From: Agriotes lineatus
Taxonomy: Eukaryota > Arthropoda > Insecta > Coleoptera > Elateridae
Length of the DNA: 64,000 nucleotides
Assembly (NCBI GenBank): GCA_940337035.1
Contig: CALNHX010000275.1
Span: 124,001-188,000 of the forward strand
Reading direction: 5' to 3'
Of the stretch, positions 21,601 through 31,540 are shown one piece after another. The first letter of the stretch is position 1; each line of letters starts with the position of its first letter. The notes below the pieces were generated by a model, which did no database searches, was not told where the DNA came from, and saw only the letters and a list, made by a program, of their open reading frames with translations. The translations under genes were made by a program, and so were the position numbers.

Positions 21601-24057
21601 AGAATTCAAAAACGTATTTAGACAGAGTGACTGCGGAGGACACGAGGTAGAATGACATGAGAGAATATGGAGAAAGTCTACTTCCAACAATGGATGGAAG
21701 CAGCCTTAAAAAGAAGAAAGCGAGTTTTACATCCTTAGATATGCAGAATCAACATTCTTACTTATCTAATGAGCAAAGTCTGGGTAGCGAATGCGGTGGA
21801 ACGCGTTGCTGCAATGAAATGGTGATGGCGGGTCAAATAGGTAGACGAGACCGAAACAGGTGGATCAAGAAGGTCATATATTGAAGACCAGTAACAATCC
21901 GGATAAATGTGGGAAACCACCTACGAGGTGCCACGATGACATTCAAAGATATTCTTAGGCAGATTTGCTGCGGAAGATCAGAAAGAGAGCGATGTGAGTG
22001 AATATGGAGAAGGTTTACTTCCAGAAGTGGAGACCAAGACGACTTCAACTTCCTCAAATATGCGGAATCGACATATTTATCGAAGAACGGAAATCCGGGT
22101 CACGGATGTGGCGGAACGCACTGCTACAATGAAATGGTGATGACGGATCATAGGTAGACAAGACCGAAACATATGGCTCAACAAGATCATATATTGGAAA
22201 CCCAGAACACGCCAGAGAGGTGTGGGAGGACCCACTACAAGATACTATAATGACATTCAAAGATATTCTTAAACAAATTGACTACGGAAGATCAAAAAGA
22301 GAATGACGCGAGAGAATATGAAGAATATCTATCATTGTTCCAATGACATGGCGTTGGCGAATGACACGGGTAAACAAAACCCAAACAGATGGACCAACAA
22401 AATCATGGATTGGATATCGAGAACAAGCCGGAGACATGAGGAAGGCTAACTACGAGATGCCATAATGACATTCAAAGATTTTCTCAAAAGATATTGGCTG
22501 CGGAAGATCAAAAATGGAGTGATGTAGGAGAATATGAAGAAGGTCTAGGTCCAGAAGTAAGTGGTGATGAAGCCGAAGAGGACTTCAAGTTCCTCATACA
22601 TTCAGAATTAGCATGCTTATCGAATAAAAAAGATCTACGTAACGGAAGCGGTATAACGCATTGCTGCAATAAAATGGTGATGGCGGGTCATATAGGTGAA
22701 GAAGACCGACACATATGGATCAACGAAAACATATATTGGAGAAATGTGGGAAAACCGGTTATGAGGTGCCACGATGAATTCAAAGATTTTTTTAGACAGA
22801 TTGGCTTCAGAAGACCAAAGAGAGAGTATTGTAGGAGAATATGAAGAAGGTCTACATTCAGAAGTGGATGGAGATAGAATAAAGAGGAAGACATGCAGAA
22901 TCAACATTTGTATCGAAGACAGAAATCAGGGTAAATCAGAACAGGCAGGATAAATTTAGAAAAACAGCATATCATGCGCCACGATAATAGTCGAAGACTT
23001 ACTTAGGCAGACTGGCTACAGAACATCACAGATACAGTGATGTGGGTGAATATGCAAAAGATCTGCATTCAAGTAGGTGGAGACAGTTTGAAGAAGCAAA
23101 AGACGACATCATGTTTCTCAAATAAGCAGAATCTCCATTTCTATCCAAGAAGAAAAATCTGGGTAAAAAATGCGGCGCAACGCATTCCTGAAGTGAAATG
23201 GCGATGAGCTGGTCACCTAGGTAAACAAGACCCAAACAGATGGACCAACAAGATCATATATTGGAGATCGAGAACAGGCCGGATAAATTTGGGAAAACCG
23301 CCTATCATGTGCCACAACTTTCTTAAACAGCCTGGTTACAGAATATCACAGATACAGTGGCGTGGAAGAATATGCAGGCGGTTTACATCCAGGAGTAGGT
23401 GGAGATAATCTGAAAAAGACAAAGACAACTTCAAGAGTCTCAAACATACAGAATGGGCATGCTTATCCAAGAAGAAAAATATGGGTAACGGATGCGGCAA
23501 AACGCATTGCTGAAATGATATGACGATGGCAGGCCACATAAGTGATAAAGGACAAGGCCAAATATATGGAACAATAAGGTCATCTCCGAGAGCGAGAAAA
23601 CGCCGGAGAATTATGAAAAGACCCCTATGAGTTGGCACGATGGCATTCGAAAACTTGTTGGGACAGACTGGCTGCGAAAGATTAGACCGAGAATGACATG
23701 GTGGACAATGGCGGAGATCTACATCCAGGAGTGCATGAAGACAGTTTAAAGAAGAAGAAGAATACGACTTTAAATTCCTGAAACATGAAGAATCTAAATT
23801 TTTATATGGAATATAAAAATTCGATGTGGCGGAACGTATTGCTGTAATGAAATGACGATGAATGCGTCGCATAGGTACGCTAAATTCAAATAATGGACCA
23901 ACAAGACCATATATTGAAGACCAATAACAGGCTCGAGTAATTTGGGAAAAAACCACCTACGAGGCTCCACGATGACAGTTGAAGACTTGATTAGATAGAT
24001 TGGCTGAGGCAGATCAGAGATGAAGTTACCTGAATGATTAGGGGAGAGATCTACATA
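21600..24057 (+). repeat. tandem array of ~325-bp units from an RTE-like ORF C-terminus
   Basis: A block with core (T)GGATCAACAAGATCATATA recurs at about 21,861, 22,173, 22,390, 22,716, 23,241, 23,565 and 23,891. A further deleted unit lies near 22,800-23,000. Intact spacing is ~313-326 bp. Each unit can be read on the plus strand as decayed protein with order AAKRIAEMKWRW, GHIGRQDxNRWTNKIIYW, RPRTGRxNVGKPPTRW, HDDIQR. This is the C-terminal tail following the RT domain in RTE-like insect LINEs. Units carry independent stops and frameshifts; only 22,494-22,844 stays open for 116 codons. I read it as a satellite-like expansion of a LINE fragment, not a gene. Confidence 0.75.
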
Positions 24058-25812
24058 TTGTAATGACGCCCCACTTAATAAAAAGCAATAGTAAATAAGA
24101 CTATAAATAATCAGGGCTAATTACTATTTATAAATTAAATGGTTTTAATATTTGAATTTGTCAAACTCAGGGCTCAGGGCTAATGAAAAGATGTAATAAT
24201 TATTAGCACAATAAATGGTTTATTGCTCTCTATATTTTATTTATTTGCAATCCAATAGGGCGTAGTTCCGGTAAAACATGAAATAAACTCTTTTCTCTGG
24301 GTAGGTTCAACAGCTTGTATTAGAAATGGTTTTCTGTGTGATAAATTAACTAGTATTGCAAATGCGTGACTTTGTATTTGACAGGTGTATAACCTCAACA
24401 TTTAGTATACACAAAATGCTTTGTTCGTGAAATTCAGCGTAAATTGAGTTACAATAAAACACCAAAGAAAGCAAGACCACAAGGTAACCGGATAACCTGT
24501 TTTGTTTCAGATGACGCAAACAGACGCTCTGGTGTTCAATTGTCTTATTTCTGGCAAAACTGCAAAATCGGCTCCAAACCGCAAATCCAAGGGACGCTAC
24601 CTCGATTATTCGAATCTGGACATATCTAGACCGCTGTAATCATATTCTATCCCTCAGAAAATGTCCAAACTTGAAGTACCCTAAGTTCTACGGGGATGCT
24701 CCACCTGCTTGCTGTGATATTTACATTTTCGATGTGGTGCTCCGATGCAGCTCGCACAATGAAGAGACGCCACGGCAATTACACGCTTGGCAACTGCTTC
24801 CTCCTCCTAATTTCTTTACCCAGGCACTCCAACAACTCCAACTGTAACACATAAGGTTCTGGCTGTCCGAAGTCCCTGCTACTCGGCAAAGGAGCCCCAA
24901 GGTTGGTGGCACTTGGACGATTCTTACAGCTAGCTATTTCTCTTTACTGGGCATTACTATCACTTTGAACTTTAGCCACAAAGTAGGACTACACCCAGGT
25001 GACTATATTGAACACAAATTTGGCTCCACAAATAACTTTCTATATCAATAATTATAACAAACTGGGAGCTCAACTAGCACACAGCCTAGCTGTTACAAGC
25101 TTCTATTTGATCTCTTTTGTTAAAACAATTAACATTCTAGTTTCCTAGCATTAATGATTTACATTTGTTTATAAGGAAAAAGGATTGATTTACATGTTTA
25201 TTTATGGACTATAGTATTGGTCAAATGTACTTGAATATCTACTAAAATGTGTTTATTCTTTGAAATTGTTCACGTAGCACTTTGCTCTGCTTTTTTTAAC
25301 TTGGTTTTAATTGCACTTAATCACATAAGTTTGTTTAGCACTGTATGTGTCTTCCGATAAGTTGCCTTATTGTTCTTTGAAATCTTTACTTTCTCGTACT
25401 GCTTTGCACTGTTCCTTTCCATTACCTTGCCGTTTGTGGCTTATAAACATTTAATACTAATAACGCTCATAAAATGTCTGTACGTCAGAAAACATCTCGT
25501 ATTATTTTAAAATTCATATCATTGTTTGACGTTATTCAACTCAGCTAGATAATTAAAGCTAAATTTACCATTCAAAACATTAATTCTGACTGAAAACCTA
25601 AACGTATCCCTTCTGAAATCTTTCTTATCTCATGCCAACCTCTCTTACTCAAATTATACTTGCTACTGCTCATATAAAATGCATTTATTAATGTAAAATT
25701 ACTGACTTTCTTGCAGTAAATAAAATAGTTAATTCAGTGCTCATTTTTTTAATCTATTTATTCTTGCGTTAACTAGGCAATCAGAATTACTGTCGGCAAT
25801 GTACCATACAAC
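24058..25812. other. ~1.75-kb insertion splitting the tandem array, identity unknown
   Basis: Array sequence stops inside a unit at GAGATCTACAT (about 24,057) and resumes at AGGCTGAAGAAGAAAAAGG (about 25,818), with only part of one unit missing. The segment between is therefore probably a later insertion. It starts near TGTAATGACGCCCCAC and lacks recognised protein domains. Its AT-rich right half and short open frames do not identify it. A solo LTR is possible but no terminal repeat or clear target duplication was found. Confidence 0.45.
24511..24639 (+). CDS. small open frame, 42 aa, unidentified
   Basis: An ATG at 24,511 opens a 42-residue frame (starting MTQTDALVFNCLISGKT) to TAA at 24,637. 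It directly follows TTTTGTTTCAG, which looks like a splice acceptor. A GT-containing site lies 29 bp upstream (AAGGTAACC), too close for a normal intron. Composition is varied and protein-like, but I recognise no domain. It lies in the insertion that splits the array, so it may belong to a mobile element. An overlapping frame at 24,444-24,629 competes. Confidence 0.15.
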   Translation: MTQTDALVFNCLISGKTAKSAPNRKSKGRYLDYSNLDISRPL

Positions 25813-26135
25813 ATGAAATAGGCTGAAGAAGAAAAAGGTGGCTTCAAGTTCCTCAAATATGCGGAATCAACATTCTTATCAAAGAGGAAAAGTTCGGGTA
25901 ACGAATGTGGCAAACGCATTGCTGAAATGAAATAATGACGGGCGGGACACACAGGCAGACAGTACTCCAACAGATCAAGCCACCATAGCAGGTCAAAGAA
26001 ATGTGGGAAGACCACGTATGAGGTGGCATGATGACATTTGAAAACTTGCTGGTTCATACTGGCTACAGAAGATCAAAGATAGAGTGACGTAGAAAAATAT
26101 GGAGAAGGTCTACATCCAGGAGTGGAGATAAAGAT
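25813..26135 (+). repeat. detached unit of the RTE-derived tandem array
   Basis: Contains the same ordered blocks as the array (TTCAAGTTCCTCAAATATGC, CGGAATCAACATTCTTATC, GCATTGCTGAAATGAAAT, AGGTGGCATGATGACATTTG, GAAGATCAAAGATAGAGTGA). It supports the idea that the array once continued to about 26.13 kb. Confidence 0.75.
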
Positions 26136-28570
26136 ATCGTCTAGCACTATTATATGGACAACTACGATTTACCACAACACTTAAACTATTTGGAACAAAT
26201 TATAGTTCAATTGCGTTAAGATATTTCGCGATAGTCTACGGGATAAGGGATGCTCAATGGGATTTTCTGATATTTTTCTTTCTATGTTATGGATAAATCA
26301 CCTTTCAATAGTCAAGATTAGAAAAATGAATAAACACAATTGAAGTAATGCAGTCGCCCTAAGATTATATAATTTTCAATTTCAATTTATCTCTCCTTTC
26401 CTCGACAGCCTCAGTGAAAACATTAAGAGCTTCCAAAATAGAAAGATATAAATTCGACCTCCCTTTATTTTTTATTAAGTTTTAAGTGCATTTTCACTTT
26501 CGCCCTGGAATCGAAGACATATTTTACACCTAGGAGGTTTAATTATAGCTGTTTAAAAATCCAAGAGCATCCCAGTGATATAGCGTCGTCTTCATTATAT
26601 TATGGCAGTTTTATGTGCGAAGTAAATAACTTTTAGTAGAAAGGAATGGTCCCACTAAAAAATCTATCCACGCTCCAGTTAATGGCACGCGTGTCCCAGG
26701 TCGAGCCAACCACTGTCGCATTAAATATTGCCAACGGTCTCTGATGGCCAAGAAGCAGAGCCTAACTTTGCGGCACGGAAATTGCTTAGACCTTGCTAGA
26801 CGCCGCAGCGTAATTGATGTAGGGCAGAGGAGTATGAAATAATAATTGTGGCGATAATAAATTACGAAGTGGTCCCACATTCAACCGCTTTACTACGGCA
26901 ACTGTTTAAACGAGATTAATTTGTAAATTTAGTCGGGCAGATTTATTCGTTGTCTTGTACTCGTATTTGCTTCAAATGGATGGGGTTTGGGTAAATACTC
27001 AATGACACTGTTCATTCTAAAGCTGCACAATCGACGTCTATTGTTTTCTAGCTACATTGTCAACGGCACCCTCGCATATAGCCTTTTTGTTTGGATCTAA
27101 TTAATACACCTACTTACAAATTTCTGGTAATTTTGCTCACACCGTCTTCCGTAAAATTAATTATTGGTTACAGAAAATAATTTATATGCCGCTTGTTCTA
27201 ACAAAGAACCTCAAGTTTAGGTCTATTGTTATAACCATACACATTCCTTAGCAGAAAGCCATTTCCAAAAAATTTATTAAAATTGATGTTCTTGTATGAC
27301 GCACGACTGTAACTGCTGTTTTCTTCTCATCAAATCTCATAGGCAAACGCTAATTTTAAGTTTGAGCAGTTCAGTTACTATTGTTACGCTTACCTCGTGT
27401 TTCGGGCTAAATAAACAAGAATTTGCTTTTCCTACATTTATTTACACTTCTTGAGATTGCGAACTATAAATTACATTATTTAAGCAAAATTAACGAACGA
27501 AGACCAAGTTCATTATGGGTTATTAATTGGAAAAGCAATGTTATATATTGCCACAGCAACTGAAAAGCTCATAGTTATCATTTTTCCTTGTAAACTATTT
27601 CACAACGTTTCTGTAGCTGACATTATGCTTTGCTTTTCAGATAACATAATTAATAACGAACTTAACTAACACGAACGCAAACACCTGCACTAAATTAATT
27701 ACTTCTTAGAAAAACCTACAGCCTTTGACGCCTGTTGCCGAATGTTCAATAAGTCACCTCCACATTCTAGGAAGTCATTTGCCCTTATTTGGGAACCTGA
27801 ATCACGGCTTTAATCACGGTTCGGTAGGTGCAGATTATGAATAAAGTTTTGGCATATTTGGCTCTCCACATCCTACAATCTACAGCGTTTCTCACACATT
27901 ACCGAAAATAGTGTAATAAATCTACACTCTTTGGATTATTTTTAGATTATAAATGTAAAATTTAGCAAAATGTTATGCCTCACTGAACAATTGTCCTGCT
28001 GATTTCAACTTCGGCCAGTATGGTCGTGAGTCGTAATAGATAAATGGTTCTAAAATAATCAAACAAAAATAAAATGGGCACCAGTTGCCGTCTTGCAACA
28101 ATGGCTTTAATCGAATTAGCAGTCCAAAGCAGCTTCACTTACTATCAAGGGCACCCTTCACACAAACGTAATCTTAGAAAAACGATAAGGTATCGGTAGA
28201 TCTCATAACAGAGCATACCAGAAGTCAATATACGCATGCTTATCACCGAAACCTCTTGAAAACGGAGCGCATTTATTTTTAATTAAAATTATCATTTTAC
28301 AAAAAACATGCCTTCGCTGGACGCCACGAGCACTAAAAAATAGAACTGGAACCGTTTTCTGCTTTAACAATTATGTAAGCAACGTTAGTGACTGTGGTCA
28401 CACAGGTAAAAAGTTATGAACACTAGAGATTTTAATTACAAATTAACTAACCCACTAAATCGATTTCAAAAAACGATTGCTATATAAATTAACTAACTGA
28501 ACACGCTGAAGGTGTATTTGGGTTTCTACATTTTTAATAACCAATGGCCTGAACACCACACATAAATATG
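26136..28570. other. intergenic DNA with one higher-complexity block
   Basis: No gene or repeat identified. A block at about 26,630-26,900 is richer in GC and more complex than its flanks, contains GGTCCCAC twice in direct orientation (about 26,649 and 26,870) and several ATTA-type sites. It has no coding frame I recognise; the 89-codon minus-strand frame there is unremarkable. A conserved non-coding element is one possibility. Confidence 0.4.
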
Positions 28571-28930
28571 AAAGTGGAAAAAATCCTAACTTTACCTTTC
28601 CCGCGTGGTATAACCCCCCGCTAGCCGCTCCTGGCTTGAGGCAAGGACCTGGTGAATGGCACTCCCCCAAGATACATAAAGCGGTAACTGAATTTCTCCA
28701 ATAACACCCAAAAGAAGTGATTTCGTTGGTGAGTAAGGGCTCAAAACTCTCATACCTATAGGTGAAAAACGGCCTCGGAAATTAAGGACAAAAAAAGGTC
28801 AGCACACAGCCGAAAACGGCGAGAGGAAACAACTGAAAAAACGGGAAACGCGTTTCACCACAATGCTGGATGATGCAGGCTAAATGCGTGAAATTCTTTC
28901 CTAAAACCCTGACCGCTGCCAAACCATCTT
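28571..28930. other. GC-richer block of unknown identity
   Basis: About 360 bp with markedly higher GC and few stops on parts of the minus strand (frame 28,455-28,670, ending region MGECHSPGPCLKPGAASGG). No domain recognised and no second copy in the window. It could be part of an uncharacterised repeat. Confidence 0.3.
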
Positions 28931-29477
28931 CAGTAATGACAGAAATAAAACTTTTTGCAAGAAAAGGGCATCAGAATATTTGCTGTACTTTGAAGTTAAA
29001 AGCCCAAGGATCTACTGGAAACGAGGCGCTAATTTGCAAAATTATATAAAACACAGGTGGTTAAAGTGCTTAGAATTTGAAAAAAAGAAGCTTGAGAAGC
29101 TGCCAATTTGAAAAGCTCTTAGAAAAAGATATCGCGAAACGAACAAAAAACCCAGTTTGAACCGTTACACGCTATCGAAGAGATGCAGATGTAAACTTGT
29201 TATGTTTATAAATTAGTCTCGAAAGTTTATTTAGCCATCACTTGCACTTTCGTGCACATTTTCAATCCAATAAGCTTTGCTTTAAATAATTAGTACAGGC
29301 AGTGGATCTGTTTCACAGTGTGATTGGTCGCGACAACCAAGTTGTTACTGTATATGCATAGGTACTACATATTATAACTAGAAGTTGACTTTCTTCACAA
29401 CTCAAAGTTTGCGCTCAGGTACACATATTAGTTCAATATTTCTATAATTGACCGAGTTATCTAATAACAGCGCAGTG
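28931..29477. other. AT-rich intergenic DNA, nothing identified
   Basis: No recognised feature between the block at 28.6-28.9 kb and the Jockey 3' end. Confidence 0.5.
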
Positions 29478-29673
29478 TTATTTTTTTTATTTAACTCCTT
29501 TGTTATACAATCTGTCCTAATTAAAAGGGACAATAAGTACGTGGCGTGACACATATAATAATGAATGCAAGTAGCAGTAGGAACTGCAAGTTGCTTAAAG
29601 GCATGTAGAGTAGGTCCACAATAAGCTACTCTTTATAAATTTCACTAGGCTATATACAAGTGAATGTTACAAC

Positions 29674-30405
29674 TTACAACAAATTTAAATTACGGTTAAA
29701 ACGTGTCAGAAGTTCATTAGGTTTGAACCGTTTTAAACGTTTTGGTTTTTGCGGTTCATCCATCAAAGTTTTCACTAATTGATTGGGGTGTGTCGATAAT
29801 CCGTCTTTATATCTTTGGGAAGTTTTTTCTATTTCTTCTCTGATAGAGGGCATACACAAATCACGTGAGATCACTTTATTTGGTACATACCACGGAGCAC
29901 TCACTATGGCACATAACACTTTATTTTGGAATCGTTCAATGATAGCCAGATTGGAGTTGCAAGCTGTTCCCCACAGTGAAAGGCCATACGTCCAGATAGG
30001 TTTTAACGTGATTTTATAGAGCAAGAGTTTGTTTTCTAATGATAGTCTAGACCCCCTTCCAATCATCCAGTAAAGTTTCCTATATTGTAGTCCAAGTTGT
30101 TTGCGTTTATTAAATATATGGGTTTTCCATGTCAAACGTCGGTCTAGATGGAGTCCTAGATATTTTGCTGAGTCGCCATGTTTCAGTTGTTGTCCATCGA
30201 GCGTAACCGCCGGGCAGCTGTCGCGGTTCATGGTGAAAGTGATATGTTGGGATTTGCTTTCATTCACCTTTATTCTCCATAGTTTGAGCCATTGTTGGAT
30301 TTTGTTGAGGGAGACTTGCAAGTTGTGGGATGCAGTGGCAGGGTTAGTATGTGAGGCCAGGACAGCTGTGTCGTCAGCAAAAATGGCAGTTGTTGTTGAA
30401 CTCAT
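29674..30405 (-). pseudogene. Jockey reverse transcriptase, C-terminal part (243 codons)
   Basis: Continues the RT from AIFADDTAVL, with catalytic FADD at 30,370-30,381. Thumb and tail blocks follow: KWRIKVNESKSQH-type (here LWRIKVNESKSQH), KYLGLHLDRRLTWKTHI, IWTYGLSLWGTA, ERFQNKVLC and VPNKVISRDL. The last residues NELLTRFNRNLNLL match the usual Jockey C-terminus, so the 3' coding end is complete. Its first codon overlaps the stop of the upstream frame in the tetranucleotide ATGA. Since the family normally has one ORF2, this looks like a one-base lesion rather than a designed overlap. Confidence 0.85.
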
Positions 30406-31520
30406 GGTTGGAATGCGGCCATGAACAACAAGAATAGAGTGGGTCCCAAAACACTGCCTTGGGGAACTCCAGATACAGCGGGTTGTAGATTCGTGAATTC
30501 GCCGTGATGGTTCACGAAGAAATACCGGTCTGGTGGGTAGGATTTTAGTACTTCATAGAATTGGTATGGCAGAAGCTTTTTTAGTTTATATAATAGTCCC
30601 AAGTGCCAGACCTTGTCAAAGGCTTGGTAAATATCCCAAAACGCAGCGGAGGAATATCTGTGTTCATCAAAGCCGTTATGTATTTGATCTACTATTAGGT
30701 GGATTTGTTCTACAGTTGCGTGTTGTCCTCGAAAACCGAACTGGTGATTGGGTATTAATTCTTTTTTATCAAGTATTGGCTGGAGTCTTTTTAGTAGCAG
30801 CTTCTCGAAAACCTTAGAAAGGACTGGGAGGAGGCTAATTGGTCTATAGGAAGCGGGATCAGTAGGTGTTTTTCCAGGTTTCTGTATCATTGTTATTTGG
30901 GCCACTTTCCAAGAGGTTGGGAGATATCTAATAGTGAGGATGGCGTTGTATATTTGGGTGATCGCTCGAATAGCTATGTCAGGTAGTTGTTTGAGAATGT
31001 CCCCAGTGATAAGATCGAAACCTGGTGCCTTTTTAGGATTCGTGTCCTTATCTATTACTTCTTGTATTTCTGAGATATTGAATGGCTTGATGGGGAGACT
31101 CATTTGAAAGGGGGATTGTAGGAAGTCCATTATTTTAGCATCCACCTCGGGGCTTTGACTGGGAAAAGGTTGGAACACATTAGCTAAGTGCTCAGCAAAA
31201 GTTTTTGCTTTCTCTTTACTGCTGCGAGCCCATTGACCATTTGATTTGACAATAGGTGATTTGTGCATTATAGGCCTTTTAATTTGTTTAACCGCTTTCC
31301 AGAGCGAGTAATCAGAGCTTTCCGTAGCAGTGAGATTTGCTAGATAGTTTTCAATGCCTTGGTTTTTGTGTTGCAACAGTAGTTTTGTTAAATGTTTCGA
31401 GTACCGATTCAGTGCACGTTTGTCTGCTTCTGATCGAGTAATTTGCCAGCGTTTCGTCAGACGTATTTTTTCGATTACAGTACTGCATAATATAGGTATA
31501 TTGGAAATAATGTTTTGCAA
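30402..31520 (-). pseudogene. Jockey reverse transcriptase, N-terminal part (372 codons)
   Basis: The frame opens in the endonuclease-RT linker (RWQITRSEADKRALNRYSKH) and continues through RT fingers and palm: KKAPGFDLITG, YRPISLLPVLSKVFEKLL, HQFGFRGQHATVEQ. Motif A (AFWDIYQAFDKVWH) falls near residues 293-306 with its catalytic Asp retained, and GVPQGSVLGP starts at residue 351. The frame then stops at FQP, just before the FADD block, which lies in another frame (29,674-30,405). In Jockey proteins this is one continuous ORF2, so a frameshift has split it. The initiating Met here is not the natural start because the element is truncated. Confidence 0.85.
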
Positions 31521-31540
31521 AATAATTCGTTAAACACAAG

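Larger units (their letters stand above)
29478..31540 (-). mobile_element. Jockey-clade non-LTR retrotransposon, 5'-truncated
   Basis: A minus-strand insertion. Its 3' end is marked by a poly-A run (a T-rich run on the plus strand at 29,478-29,492), preceded by a 3' UTR of about 180 bp. It contains RT sequence from the linker after the endonuclease to the C-terminus. The endonuclease and ORF1 are absent, which is the usual 5' truncation. No target duplication was identified because the 5' junction near 31.53 kb is not sharply defined. The same family is present on the plus strand at 54.2-55.4 kb. Confidence 0.85.

Noticed and set aside
23336..23956. 206-codon minus-strand frame
   Set aside because: It lies antisense to the RTE-derived array, whose plus-strand reading shows the recognisable motifs; stop-poor antisense is a composition effect.
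28455..28670. Minus-strand frame with GECHSPGPCLKPGAASGG
   Set aside because: It starts inside a GC-richer block and has no recognised domain or splice context; probably fortuitous.
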